A stretch of 64,000 nt of DNA from a virus. Positions 56,685-64,000 of this stretch are shown here, one piece after another. The stretch covers positions 62,001 through 126,000 of IMG/VR virus record IMGVR_UViG_3300044997_001199; one strand, written 5' to 3'. Made by a program: the position numbers and the translations under genes. Positions within the stretch are counted from its first letter, which is position 1, and each line of letters begins with the position of its first letter. Below the pieces are notes generated by a model. That model saw nothing but the letters and a program-made list of their open reading frames with translations, ran no database searches and was not told the DNA's origin.

Positions 56685-58055
56685 ATGCCATATATCATAA
56701 ACAACAGTCGTGGAGACGTTATCGCAGTTGTGGCCGATGGCACGGTAAACACCAGTGCTACTCCACTGACCTTAGTAGGCAGAGCTGTGACCAGTTACGG
56801 CGAAGCTGAAAACGAAAACTACGTGTTCATCCTAGAAAATTTTGCCAACTCGGCAGCTCCTCTGCGTGCAGTGCTAGGACAACTTTGGTACAACAGCGCC
56901 ACCGACATACTGTCAGTTTACAATTTGGCCAATGCATGGGCAGCATTGGCCACAGAGATATACGTACAGGAACAGAAAATATCACCTATATTCACCGGAG
57001 TTCCCGAAGCCCCCACTCCGCCCTCGGGGGACAACTCTGCTCGTATTGCCACCACTGCGTTTGTGCAAGGTGAAAAATTCAGTCCAACCTTTACCGGAGT
57101 GCCAAGAGCACCCACTCCGCCATCCGATACCAACAGCACACAGATTGCTACCACGGCCTTTGTGTATTCAGTGACCGGTACACTGGGAACCATGAGTCAG
57201 CAAAATGCCAATGCAGTGTCTATTACGGGTGGCACTATCGCTGGCATCACTCCGCTGAGAGTGTCCGACGGAGGAACCGGTGCATCCACGGCCCCGGCAG
57301 CGCGAGTCAATCTCGGTGTAGGTACCCTGGGTACTCAAAATGCCAATGCTGTTGCTATCACCGGTGGTACCATTGTCGACATACAAGATCTTGCAGTTGC
57401 CGACGGAGGAACCGGTGCATCCACGGCCCCGGCAGCGCGAGTCAATCTCGGTGTAGGTACCCTGGGTACTCAAAATGCCAATGCTGTTGCTATCACCGGT
57501 GGTAGTATCACCGGCATCGCAGCGATTCCGATTGAGTCTGGTGGAACTTCGGCCACTTCGGCTATCGCAGCTCGTAACAATCTGGGACTGGGTTCTATTG
57601 CTGTGCAAGACAGTGATTCAGTTGCGATCACCGGAGGTAGTATTACTGGCATCGTGCCTTTGCCATTGACTGCAGGAGGCACCGGAGCTTCAACTGCCTC
57701 TCAGGCACGCATCAATCTTGGACTGGGCACCGGAGCCACTGTGAATACCGGTACCATGGCCTTGCAAAATGCCGACGCTGTGGCCATAGTAGGCGGCACC
57801 ATTTCGGGCATCACTCCACTGCCGGTAGCATCAGGCGGTACAGGATCGGCGACCGCAGGCGGTGCATTGAACAATCTAGGTGCTGTTCCAACATCTCGTA
57901 CTGTGACTGGATCCGGTGGACTCGCAGGTGGCGGCGCGCTGACCTCTAACTTGCAATTGACCATCGCCACCGATTCCAATGGGTTCGGGCGCCGCTATGT
58001 ATCAACTTCGACGCCCACCGGCGGAGTCGACGGAGATATCTGGTATCAAATCTAA
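56685..58055 (+). CDS. Tail-fibre protein, GGTGAST repeats (plus strand)
   Basis: The 456-residue protein starts MPYIINNSRGDVIAVVADGT and has the SSAP-like GQLWYNSATDILSVYN block of phage fibre attachment parts. Then come repeats with QNANAVAITGGTI and ADGGTGASTAPAARVNLGVG, classical phage tail-fibre repeats (six or more). A 104-bp exact DNA repeat lies inside (57266-57504). GCAGGAGC precedes the ATG; a GGTAAATA box is at 56660-56667. Probably the first gene of the plus-strand host-recognition operon. Confidence 0.88.
   Translation: MPYIINNSRGDVIAVVADGTVNTSATPLTLVGRAVTSYGEAENENYVFILENFANSAAPLRAVLGQLWYNSATDILSVYNLANAWAALATEIYVQEQKISPIFTGVPEAPTPPSGDNSARIATTAFVQGEKFSPTFTGVPRAPTPPSDTNSTQIATTAFVYSVTGTLGTMSQQNANAVSITGGTIAGITPLRVSDGGTGASTAPAARVNLGVGTLGTQNANAVAITGGTIVDIQDLAVADGGTGASTAPAARVNLGVGTLGTQNANAVAITGGSITGIAAIPIESGGTSATSAIAARNNLGLGSIAVQDSDSVAITGGSITGIVPLPLTAGGTGASTASQARINLGLGTGATVNTGTMALQNADAVAIVGGTISGITPLPVASGGTGSATAGGALNNLGAVPTSRTVTGSGGLAGGGALTSNLQLTIATDSNGFGRRYVSTSTPTGGVDGDIWYQI
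57266..57504 (+). repeat. Exact 104-bp direct repeat in fibre gene
   Basis: 57266-57369 and 57401-57504 read as identical, with a period of 135 bp (45 residues). They code for the GGTGASTAPAARVNLGVG repeat of the fibre. Confidence 0.85.
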
Positions 58056-58058
58056 CAC

Positions 58059-60410
58059 ATGAGAACCATCACACGGCCTGCGGGATATATCGGACAAACT
58101 CAGTATCTCAATACCTTGCCTGTCTCTGTCACAGTGATCGCTCATCTCTGGGGTGGTGGCGGTGGTGGTGGCGGTGGTGGTGGCGGTGGTGGTGGCAATC
58201 GCGACGGTGGGAGCGGCGCCGGGGGCGCCTATAGTCGTGTGACAGTCGAGTTGCAACCACAGGATCTCCTGGGATTGGCAGTTGGTGGTGGCGGTGGAGG
58301 CGGTGCCAGCAGCCTTGATGGACTGGCCTCAGGGGGATCTGCAGGCGGTAGTTTTGTTTTGGCATCAACAAGTTTCAGCGGCGCCAACGGCGGTTACGGA
58401 ACTGCCGGCGGTGGTGGTGGTGGATCAGGCGGTGCCAGTGTGCTGTTTGTCAATGGCACAATCATAGCGACCGCGGCAGGCGGTGCGGGCGGCGGCGGAC
58501 GTGCTGCTGTCAATGGTAACCCATACATAGCTCCAGGTACCACAGGAACCGGTGGTGCTGGAATATATGCCGGGCAAAATGGACAAAACATGCCGGTCGC
58601 AGGTGGCGGTGGTGGCGGTGGCGGTGGGGGTTATCAAGGCGGCAATGGCGGTGCGGCTGCCAGTAACAACGGCGACGGTGGTGCTGGAACCAACGGAGTA
58701 TCATATACCGCCGACGGCGTTGTCGTTGAGAGCTCAGGGCGTGTTCCGGGCAACATCAGACAAAGTTACTACGACGATCGATCGGGATACGGCGGCCAAG
58801 GAGGGTCGCCCGGACAGCCTGGGGGCCGAGGAATCAGCGGATTCATAGTATTGGAATTTTCTTCGTTACCGGGTATCTATGTCAAGTCAGATGGCCAATG
58901 GTATCCTACCAACAAAATTTTCGTGAAGCAGGGAGGTCAATGGAGTTTGGTACAGGATCTATTCGTTCGCGACAATGGAATCTGGCAAGTGACTGCGGCC
59001 ACATCTGGACCGCAGTTACTAACAGATTTTGGCAAATTTGGCGTGGCGCCTCGGCTCTTTGCAGACCCTACGGTTCGATTGACCAGTCTATCATGGAATC
59101 CTGCGTCCACAGTGACCGGGGGAGTATCCACACTGACCTGGCAGACTATTTTTGCTCAATCTGTAGACTATGTAGTGGAATTTTTTCCAGCCCCACCTCC
59201 TCCACCTCCTCCACCTCCTCCACCACCTCCACCTCCTCCACCTCCTCCACCTCCTCCTCCACCGCCACCACCACCGCCGCCGCCCCCACCACCACCGCCA
59301 CCACCACCGCCTCCACCGCCACCACCTCCACCAATAACTGGTAATTTTAACTACCTTGGTGTAGAGGATGGTCCTACTGGTCTGCAATCTACAATTGTAC
59401 TTGGTGTGACCGGTCCAGGCCCCGGGGTCTATGATTACAGTATTATCGGTTCTCCTGCAGTAACATTTGATAATTTTAGCGGAAACCCTCCCATCGGTAC
59501 ATTTAATTGGTTATCTGGGGGTACCGGAGGCAATCAGAGAGCCGTTTGTCGACTGATTACGCCACATGAGGCCACTATATTAACAGCTCGTATCAGTCGT
59601 AGTGGTTATGCTGATTTTACTGAGACTTTGTTTGTGCCCGAACTGATACCACCACCCTCGGGCTCGATATCCTATGTTGTTCCTGGAGTTTATACGTTCA
59701 CGGTTCCCGAACAAACGGCGACTCTAAGAGTCACCTTGTCCGGTGCAGGCGGCGGTGCGGGCGGGCCAGACACTTCAAAGCCAAGCGGAGCCAATGGGCA
59801 GCCGGGACAATTGGTAACTGGTACCATACCAGTTACCCCAGGGCAAAATCTCACTGTCCATGTAGGAGCTGGCGGAGGTTTTGGTATCAGTGGAAAATCT
59901 GCTGTTCCTGGTATTGGTGGATCAGGGTTTGGGACCGGTGGTTCCGGCGGAGCATCAGGCGGTATCGGAGCGTCCGGATCCGGTGGCGGCGGCGGGGGGG
60001 GCAGTGCAGTGTTAGCAGGTGGTGTGGCCTTGGCAATGGCTGGTGGTGGGGGCGGCGGCGGCGGGGCTGGTAAGAATAGTGCTGGCCAGGGAATCCAGGC
60101 CAATATCTATGTGAACGACAAAAACGGCGGCGCAGGTCAGACCAAGGTCGGTGATGGAGGTGGTGGAGGTGGCGGTGGCGGTGGCTCAGCCGGCGGTGTT
60201 GGAGGTGCTGTGCGCAATGGAGACAGCGGTGCATTCTCGGGTGTCACTGGTCAGAGTTTCGCTCCGGGTGGAACAATAAATGCCACTGGAGGGGGCGCAG
60301 GCGGCATCGCAAGTATCCCCAACAACAGCACCGGCAATGGTGCAGCCGGCGCAGTGACCTTGGCCTGGGGACCGGAACAACAACAGTTGTTGTTCCGGTC
60401 CGATGACTAA
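58059..60410 (+). CDS. Adhesin with Gly-rich domains and 47-proline run
   Basis: The 783-residue protein begins with a Gly-rich domain ([15 protein letters not shown], with repeats of GGGG and GNGG), then a fibre-type part PGIYVKSDGQWYPTNKIFVKQ. It then has an uninterrupted stretch of 47 prolines (59193-59333), an Ig-like domain (YDYSIIGSPAVTFDNFSGNPP), and a C-terminal Gly-rich domain starting SYVVPGVYTFTVPEQTATLRVTL. Gly-rich domains of this kind are tip adhesins, as in T4-group gp38. A tail-tip receptor-binding role is likely. Confidence 0.8.
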   Translation: MRTITRPAGYIGQTQYLNTLPVSVTVIAHLWGGGGGGGGGGGGGGGNRDGGSGAGGAYSRVTVELQPQDLLGLAVGGGGGGGASSLDGLASGGSAGGSFVLASTSFSGANGGYGTAGGGGGGSGGASVLFVNGTIIATAAGGAGGGGRAAVNGNPYIAPGTTGTGGAGIYAGQNGQNMPVAGGGGGGGGGGYQGGNGGAAASNNGDGGAGTNGVSYTADGVVVESSGRVPGNIRQSYYDDRSGYGGQGGSPGQPGGRGISGFIVLEFSSLPGIYVKSDGQWYPTNKIFVKQGGQWSLVQDLFVRDNGIWQVTAATSGPQLLTDFGKFGVAPRLFADPTVRLTSLSWNPASTVTGGVSTLTWQTIFAQSVDYVVEFFPAPPPPPPPPPPPPPPPPPPPPPPPPPPPPPPPPPPPPPPPPPPPPPPPITGNFNYLGVEDGPTGLQSTIVLGVTGPGPGVYDYSIIGSPAVTFDNFSGNPPIGTFNWLSGGTGGNQRAVCRLITPHEATILTARISRSGYADFTETLFVPELIPPPSGSISYVVPGVYTFTVPEQTATLRVTLSGAGGGAGGPDTSKPSGANGQPGQLVTGTIPVTPGQNLTVHVGAGGGFGISGKSAVPGIGGSGFGTGGSGGASGGIGASGSGGGGGGGSAVLAGGVALAMAGGGGGGGGAGKNSAGQGIQANIYVNDKNGGAGQTKVGDGGGGGGGGGGSAGGVGGAVRNGDSGAFSGVTGQSFAPGGTINATGGGAGGIASIPNNSTGNGAAGAVTLAWGPEQQQLLFRSDD
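59193..59333 (+). repeat. 47-proline codon run
   Basis: 141 bp of CCN codons only, mostly cca and cct, later ccg. Codon mixing follows a cct-cct-cca rhythm, suggesting growth by repeat slippage. It separates the fibre part from the Ig-like and Gly-rich domains. Confidence 0.9.
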
Positions 60411-60465
60411 ATTGAATCGCGCAAATATATCAAGTTGTAGTGTCACCCCCGAAACACAGTGTAAC

Positions 60466-60471
60466 TAAATA
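60466..60471 (+). promoter_or_regulatory. Late-type CTAAATAT box, 6 nt from ATG
   Basis: Plus-strand ACTAAATA followed by TTTCAT and the ATG at 60478 of the second proline-run adhesin. Confidence 0.55.
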
Positions 60472-60477
60472 TTTCAT

Positions 60478-61749
60478 ATGTCCTACGCCACAGGAACCAA
60501 TCGTCCTCCCAACAGCAGTGTCAGTCTGGCATTGAATCGGCCTGGCACATACCGCGCAACGGTCACTGCCTACAATGCCGATCGTTCGCAGTCCGTCCAG
60601 GCCACAGCAACAATCATAGTAGCAGATCTACCTCCTCCACCACCTCCTCCACCTCCTCCACCACCACCTCCACCACCGCCACCACCTCCTCCACCACCTC
60701 CTCCACCACCTCCTCCACCTCCACCACCTCCACCACCGCCACCACCTCCCCCACCGCCACCACCGGCTCCTGTAGTGGCTAATTATAGTGGACCAGATTA
60801 CGTATCACAGTTGGACCAAGATCGGTTGTTGCTGATGCCCACTGGTCCGGGTCCCGGTCCTTACACTTACACACTGATCGGCTCACCTGCAGTGGCGTTT
60901 GATACTCAAAGTGGCAACCCTGCTGCAGGCACGCTATTGATTTATCAGACCGCTATGGTCAATCTCATAACACCACATCCCGCGACCACAATAACAGCCA
61001 CAGTAAGTCTTCCAGGCAGCGACGATTTCGTGCAATCAATTGCAGTGCCGGCACGTGACGCACCTTCCGGCACAGTAGAATTTACTCGATCTGACACCAG
61101 TGGTACCTGGACGATTCCGCCTGGCGTAACATCGCTACGGATCACTGTGGTCGGTGGTGGTGGTGGTGGTGCTCCCGGTAGCGAAAAAGACCCATACTGG
61201 TCCGGCGGTGGCGGCGGTGGTGGTGGTGGCATATTGCAAACTACATTGAATGTAATGCCCGGAAACGAAATCCGGTATCAGGTCGGTGCAGGAGGACCAG
61301 GAACCGGACCAGTGGGTTCATCACCAATATACCCGGGCTACTCGGGTACACAATCTTATGTTGAATATCTTTCTACCTATTACCGCGCAGACGGCGGCCA
61401 GGGCGGCGGAACATCCGGTGGTATTTCCCGCCAACATTGGAATACTGGTGGAGCCGGTGGATCCCCGGGCGGAACTGCCGGAAATCCTGGACAATCGCAG
61501 CGCGGAGAAAATGCCAACCGCAATCTCATGCCCGGTGGCAGCGGTGGTAGTGCCAGCCCCTATGGATTTGGTGGCAACGGTGCAACCGGCGTACCGCAAG
61601 GTGGCACTCCAACTGACACCAATACAAATGGTCAACCCGGTACCGGATACGGCAGCGGTGGTGGTGGTGGAGCCGGTGGTAAAAACAATGCACCGCAGGG
61701 TCAGGGCGCAGCCGGATCAGGAGGTTATATCAAGATCGAGTGGGGTTAG
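60478..61749 (+). CDS. Adhesin with 45-proline run and Gly-rich domain, paralog of previous gene
   Basis: The 423-residue protein has an Ig-like start ([20 protein letters not shown]), a run of 45 prolines (60631-60765), an Ig-like domain [20 protein letters not shown] and a C-terminal Gly-rich domain starting [20 protein letters not shown]. Proline run, Ig-like and Gly-rich domain follow the same order as the second half of the previous gene, so it is a tandem duplicate. A CTAAATAT box ends 6 nt before the ATG. It converges with the Fe-S carrier gene by a 4-nt overlap. Confidence 0.8.
   Translation: MSYATGTNRPPNSSVSLALNRPGTYRATVTAYNADRSQSVQATATIIVADLPPPPPPPPPPPPPPPPPPPPPPPPPPPPPPPPPPPPPPPPPPPPPAPVVANYSGPDYVSQLDQDRLLLMPTGPGPGPYTYTLIGSPAVAFDTQSGNPAAGTLLIYQTAMVNLITPHPATTITATVSLPGSDDFVQSIAVPARDAPSGTVEFTRSDTSGTWTIPPGVTSLRITVVGGGGGGAPGSEKDPYWSGGGGGGGGGILQTTLNVMPGNEIRYQVGAGGPGTGPVGSSPIYPGYSGTQSYVEYLSTYYRADGGQGGGTSGGISRQHWNTGGAGGSPGGTAGNPGQSQRGENANRNLMPGGSGGSASPYGFGGNGATGVPQGGTPTDTNTNGQPGTGYGSGGGGGAGGKNNAPQGQGAAGSGGYIKIEWG
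60631..60765 (+). repeat. 45-proline codon run
   Basis: 135 bp of CCN codons in the paralogous adhesin, with the same cct-cct-cca rhythm and the same place before an Ig-like domain. Confidence 0.9.
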
Positions 61750-62066
61750 ATCCCAAAACTCGAACCACAGCCACAGGTCGTGATGGCCTGAGGATTGTTG
61801 ATCACAAAACTGGTGCCCATGGCGTCCTCGCGATAGTCAATCTCAGCACCATGCAAATACTGCATGCTCATGGCATCTACCAGCACTTTGACCGCGCCGT
61901 GATCAAAATCAAAGTCGTCTTCGTTGCGCGTGTCTTCAAATGCAAAGCCGTACTGGAAACCCGAACAACCACCACCCTGCACAAACACTCTCAGCATGAG
62001 ATCAGTGTTGTTTTCTTGGTGTAACAATTCAGTTAACTTGTTGATGCAGTTTTCGGACAGGGTCAT
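61746..62066 (-). CDS. A-type Fe-S cluster carrier (IscA/ErpA-like)
   Basis: The 106-residue protein has the three conserved cluster cysteines C34 ([11 protein letters not shown]), C98 and C100 (TTCGCGSSF), with the length of E. coli IscA (107) and ErpA (114). Such proteins deliver Fe-S clusters to client enzymes. Here possible clients are the radical SAM proteins QueE and the SPASM-like enzyme. AAAGGAAA precedes the ATG; a TATAAATA box is at 62189-62196, about 120 nt upstream. Confidence 0.93.
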   Translation of the reverse strand: MTLSENCINKLTELLHQENNTDLMLRVFVQGGGCSGFQYGFAFEDTRNEDDFDFDHGAVKVLVDAMSMQYLHGAEIDYREDAMGTSFVINNPQAITTCGCGSSFGI

Positions 62067-62188
62067 ATTTCCTTTCTTGGCCAGGCACAGGCCTTGTCAT
62101 TTTTAATCAGTTTTGATACTACTAAATGGTAACCGGTTGCAGATTGCTAAGTTTTTTGGTTGTTCTCAAGGCAGTATACTTCCACAAA

Positions 62189-62196
62189 TATTTATA
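62189..62196 (-). promoter_or_regulatory. Exact TATAAATA box before Fe-S carrier
   Basis: Full T4 late consensus on the minus strand, just after the SOD stop and about 120 nt before the ATG at 62066. The 131-bp spacer holds no gene; a small GGCC-type hairpin lies near 62073-62091. Confidence 0.45.
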
Positions 62197-62197
62197 T

Positions 62198-62755
62198 CTA
62201 CAACCTTTCGTTGATCACATTCCAATCTATTATTTTCCAAAAACTGTCAATGTACGCTTCTTTGTCCCACTGATATTGCAGTGAATATGCGTGTTCCCAC
62301 ATATCTAAAAGTAGCGCAATGTCGGTGCGCACAGCATGATTGGCAATGGTCTTGATATCGCCTGCAGTGGAAAGGTAAACCCATCCTGATCCTTGTAGCT
62401 TCATGGCAGTTTCCTTCACTGCATCCTGGAATGCTTCATAGGTCTTGAATTTGGATTCAATCAGTTCCAGCGCCGCGCCGCGCGGTCGGTTGCCTGCACG
62501 TGGGGCACGAAACTGTGGAAAAAATCGGTTGTGCAGATAACTGCCTGCACGGTTGAAATCGGCATTGCCTTTACCGGCATTGTATCTTTTTGCATAGCCC
62601 TTGGCCAAGTGATTGTAGTGGTAGTCTATGGTTTCTGCACTCATGACCGGAGCCAAGTCCTTCTCCCCGTAAGGCAGAGGTGTGGTTTCCAATTTGGTTG
62701 GCCGAGTGGTGGCTTCCAGCAAGTCAAGATCATCGCGTATAGTTCGCTGTACCAT
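62198..62755 (-). CDS. sodB: Fe/Mn superoxide dismutase
   Basis: The 185-residue protein (ATG at 62755 with GGAGAAA 6 nt upstream) has the metal ligands H46 (MSAETIDYHYNHL), H75 (SYLHNRFF), and D151 and H155 (DMWEHAYSLQYQW). Strand GWVYLSTAGDI and the end YIDSFWKIIDWNVI complete the SOD pattern. No signal peptide. It converts superoxide to H2O2 and O2, perhaps protecting Fe-S proteins during infection. Downstream of IF-1 in the same operon. Confidence 0.92.
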   Translation of the reverse strand: MVQRTIRDDLDLLEATTRPTKLETTPLPYGEKDLAPVMSAETIDYHYNHLAKGYAKRYNAGKGNADFNRAGSYLHNRFFPQFRAPRAGNRPRGAALELIESKFKTYEAFQDAVKETAMKLQGSGWVYLSTAGDIKTIANHAVRTDIALLLDMWEHAYSLQYQWDKEAYIDSFWKIIDWNVINERL

Positions 62756-62756
62756 G

Positions 62757-62987
62757 TCAGTTTCTCCGTACAATGCGTCCTCGTGTAAGGTCGTAGGCAG
62801 AAAATTCCATTTCTACTTCGTCTCCTAGCAGTACCTTAATATTGTTCTGTCGCATACGACCACTGAGTGTTGCCAGTGCAATATGCTCGTGACCGTGTAG
62901 TTGTACTCTAAACATCGCACTAGGCAACACATCTATGACCCGTCCAGTGGTTTTTAATACATCTTCTTTACCCAAGTGAAAATTCAA
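62757..62987 (-). CDS. infA: Translation initiation factor IF-1
   Basis: IF-1 binds the ribosomal A site during initiation. The 76-residue protein matches bacterial IF-1 (72) in length and order: GRVIDVLPSAMFRVQLHGHE, LATLSGRMRQNNIKVLLGDE, VEMEFSAYDLTRGRIVRRN. The H-x-x-x-A-x-x-SG-(R/K)-(M)-R and S-(P/A)-YDLTRGRI blocks are diagnostic. It overlaps the previous gene by 20 nt and ends one base before the SOD start. Phage-encoded IF-1 is unusual and may bias initiation toward phage mRNAs. Confidence 0.93.
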   Translation of the reverse strand: MNFHLGKEDVLKTTGRVIDVLPSAMFRVQLHGHEHIALATLSGRMRQNNIKVLLGDEVEMEFSAYDLTRGRIVRRN

Positions 62988-63363
62988 TCCTCTTTAACCG
63001 ATCCCAACGGAAACTGCGCCATGCATCTTTCTCGCAATCCCATACCACACACACTTCGGGATTGGGAACATGTTCCGTGACAGTATTTACTCGTTTGGCT
63101 CCAAGTATTTCGGAAAGAGTACAAATCATGTGTTTGGCACTGCCATCAGATTTTTCAAATTCAACTGAAACCGCGGTTTCGGTCAACAGTGTGCGCAGCC
63201 AGGTCTTGAAGTCTTCGCGGTCCTGATCCGATGCCCGGCAGTAAAAATTGCCCGGGTCATCGGCCAGTTCTCTCCATGTCTGAGATTGTTCTGAGTTTAT
63301 TGCGATCTCCTTGACCACAAAAAGCAGGCCAACTAGCCAGAAACAGCAGTCGGTCCTACTCAT
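62968..63363 (-). CDS. DUF2693-like SH3-barrel phage protein
   Basis: The C-terminal part matches DUF2693: TAVSVEFEKSDGSAKHMICTLSE, then CVVWDCEKDAWRSFRWDRLKRIEF. The reported start is the ATG at 63363, giving a hydrophobic N-terminus that is atypical for the family. A perfect AAGGAG lies before an in-frame ATA (63301-63303) that would start at INSEQSQTWRELADD, where homologs usually begin. Role unknown. It overlaps IF-1 by 20 nt. Confidence 0.72.
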   Translation of the reverse strand: MSRTDCCFWLVGLLFVVKEIAINSEQSQTWRELADDPGNFYCRASDQDREDFKTWLRTLLTETAVSVEFEKSDGSAKHMICTLSEILGAKRVNTVTEHVPNPEVCVVWDCEKDAWRSFRWDRLKRIEFSLG

Positions 63364-63396
63364 TGAAAAATTCAAAATCCATGCAGTTGATTTCAA

Positions 63397-63494
63397 TACG
63401 ATAGTTTATTTTTGGTCAACTGAATTGTCTTGTTTTCTTTTTATGCCTTCGATAGATTTATAAAATACCTATCATAATATGACCAATATAGATT
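63397..63494. other. AT-rich spacer without gene
   Basis: About 100 bp, AT-rich, between the DUF2693-like gene and the next. A TATAAAATA on the plus strand is visible but no plus-strand gene follows. Nothing else seen. Confidence 0.4.
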
Positions 63495-63875
63495 TTATCT
63501 TCTCATTTTTGCAGCATCAATAGCCGATTGTTTGTCAAACACTGGTTGTAAACACGATTTGTGAAGTACAGTTACTCCAATACACTCTGTACCGGTATAC
63601 TGCTTGGCCGGTGATGCTGCAGCAGTGCCGCGACCGGTGTCCACACTAGGAATGCGAGGTCCGTTATCACGACGATAAGGACCTGGGTTGCCCGGCAAGC
63701 GCGTGACTGTGTCGGTGCGGACAGTGTTTGGTCTGATATCATACTTGTCTAGCAGTTGCTGCCAGGCGTCGCGATTCTTCCGTGCCTGTGCAGCAGCATC
63801 TGCAGTGCGGTATCGGCGACCGCCACGTTTTTTTCCAGTGGTAGTGAGCCAGGGGCCAACAAGGTGCATGGTCAT
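63495..63875 (-). CDS. Conserved phage protein
   Basis: The 126-residue protein starts MTMHLVGPWLTTTGKKRGG, has RDAWQQLLDKYDIRPN and PRIPSVDTGRGTAAASPAKQYT, and ends VLHKSCLQPVFDKQSAIDAA-KMRR. I recall the GPWLTT start and the PS(L/V)(E/D)TG...KQYTG...G(I/V)...(M/L)HKS pattern in many marine phages. A second ATG two codons later is possible. Role unknown, perhaps virion or DNA-binding. Confidence 0.78.
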   Translation of the reverse strand: MTMHLVGPWLTTTGKKRGGRRYRTADAAAQARKNRDAWQQLLDKYDIRPNTVRTDTVTRLPGNPGPYRRDNGPRIPSVDTGRGTAAASPAKQYTGTECIGVTVLHKSCLQPVFDKQSAIDAAKMRR

Positions 63876-63931
63876 GTGCTATCTCTCGTGGTTGATTTGA
63901 GTATTATACAAGAACCGGGTACAGCAGTCAA

Positions 63932-64000
63932 TCACTTGAAGAAAATCATGGCTACTAGAGTCGCTTGCATCACAAAGCCTGCAGCAATGGTGGCGATTTG
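63932..64000 (-). CDS. C-terminal fragment of a membrane-type protein, 5' end outside window
   Basis: At the edge an open frame reads QIATIAAGFVMQATLVAMIFFK followed by TGA (63932-63934). The 22 residues are strongly hydrophobic with one terminal Lys, like the last transmembrane segment of a small membrane protein. The start is beyond the window, so identity cannot be told. Confidence 0.4.
   Translation of the reverse strand, partial: QIATIAAGFVMQATLVAMIFFK

Noticed and set aside
57168-57608. Minus-strand Ser/Arg-rich frame in the fibre repeats
   Set aside because: Mirror of the GGTGAST repeats; no start signal or homology.
58394-59344. Several reverse-strand Val/Pro/Arg-rich or forward Ser/Thr-rich frames in the adhesin gene
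   Set aside because: Low-complexity DNA gives open frames in all phases; only the frame with fibre and Gly-rich domains is supported.

Overview
The window looks like part of the genome of a large lytic T4-like (myovirus-type) phage from an aquatic environment, infecting a Gram-negative bacterium. The T4-type core genes are a family B DNA polymerase (gp43), sliding clamp (gp45), clamp-loader ATPase (gp44), a DsbA-like dsDNA-binding protein, PhoH and a GroES/gp31-type co-chaperonin. Many small conserved genes resemble those of marine T4-like cyanophages and pelagiphages. A lysis cassette with two lipoproteins and an overlapping spanin pair indicates an outer membrane in the host. No photosynthesis gene, tRNA, rRNA, integrase, transposase or CRISPR array was seen. 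Host identity cannot be read from the sequence. Most genes lie on the minus strand in tightly packed operons with ATGA or TAATG stop/start overlaps.

Layout. 1-12.3 kb: 7-deazaguanine genes (queE, queD, folE, a second T-fold protein and a DpdA/TGT-type transglycosylase) mixed with sugar and glycosyl-transfer genes; the set could make and insert a 7-deazaguanine into phage DNA. 12.3-17 kb: replication (gp45, methyltransferase, gp43, DsbA-like). 17-29 kb: Dps, a lone plus-strand radical SAM/SPASM-like enzyme, glycosyltransferases, and a string of proteins with short T4 capsid-targeting-like leaders and basic Cys-containing modules; one is a nucleotidyltransferase plus HExxH metalloprotease fusion and another a nucleotidyltransferase plus HsdS-like fusion. 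29-33.5 kb: small structural-type proteins, ClpA with a ClpP-docking IGF motif, and DnaJ. 33.5-35.8 kb: lysis cassette (holin, lipoproteins, spanins, M15 endolysin). 35.8-40 kb: APS-kinase-like gene, 2OG-Fe(II) oxygenase, three P-loop sulfotransferase-like proteins, a glutamine amidotransferase and a ferritin-like protein. 40-48 kb: plus-strand methyltransferase and PhoH, HAD phosphatase, clamp loader, zinc-ribbon protein, co-chaperonin and a DnaE-like fragment. 48-61.7 kb: tail-fibre/adhesin block, with three large minus-strand repeat proteins and three plus-strand fibres, two of which carry runs of 47 and 45 prolines followed by glycine-rich domains. 61.7-64 kb: A-type Fe-S carrier, Fe/Mn superoxide dismutase, translation factor IF-1 and small phage proteins.

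Regulation. Two promoter classes can be seen. A few sigma70-like promoters (TTGACA-type box, exactly 17 bp, TACAAT/TATAAT-type box) lie before the DsbA-like gene, a HAD nucleotidase, dnaJ and folE. A T4-late-like box (consensus TAAATAC, twice the full TATAAATA) precedes many structural, lysis and packaged-type genes. In nine cases it ends only 4-7 nt before the start codon, which predicts leaderless or nearly leaderless late mRNAs. Several genes too short for routine calling (35-57 codons) were recovered by reading the gaps between larger genes.
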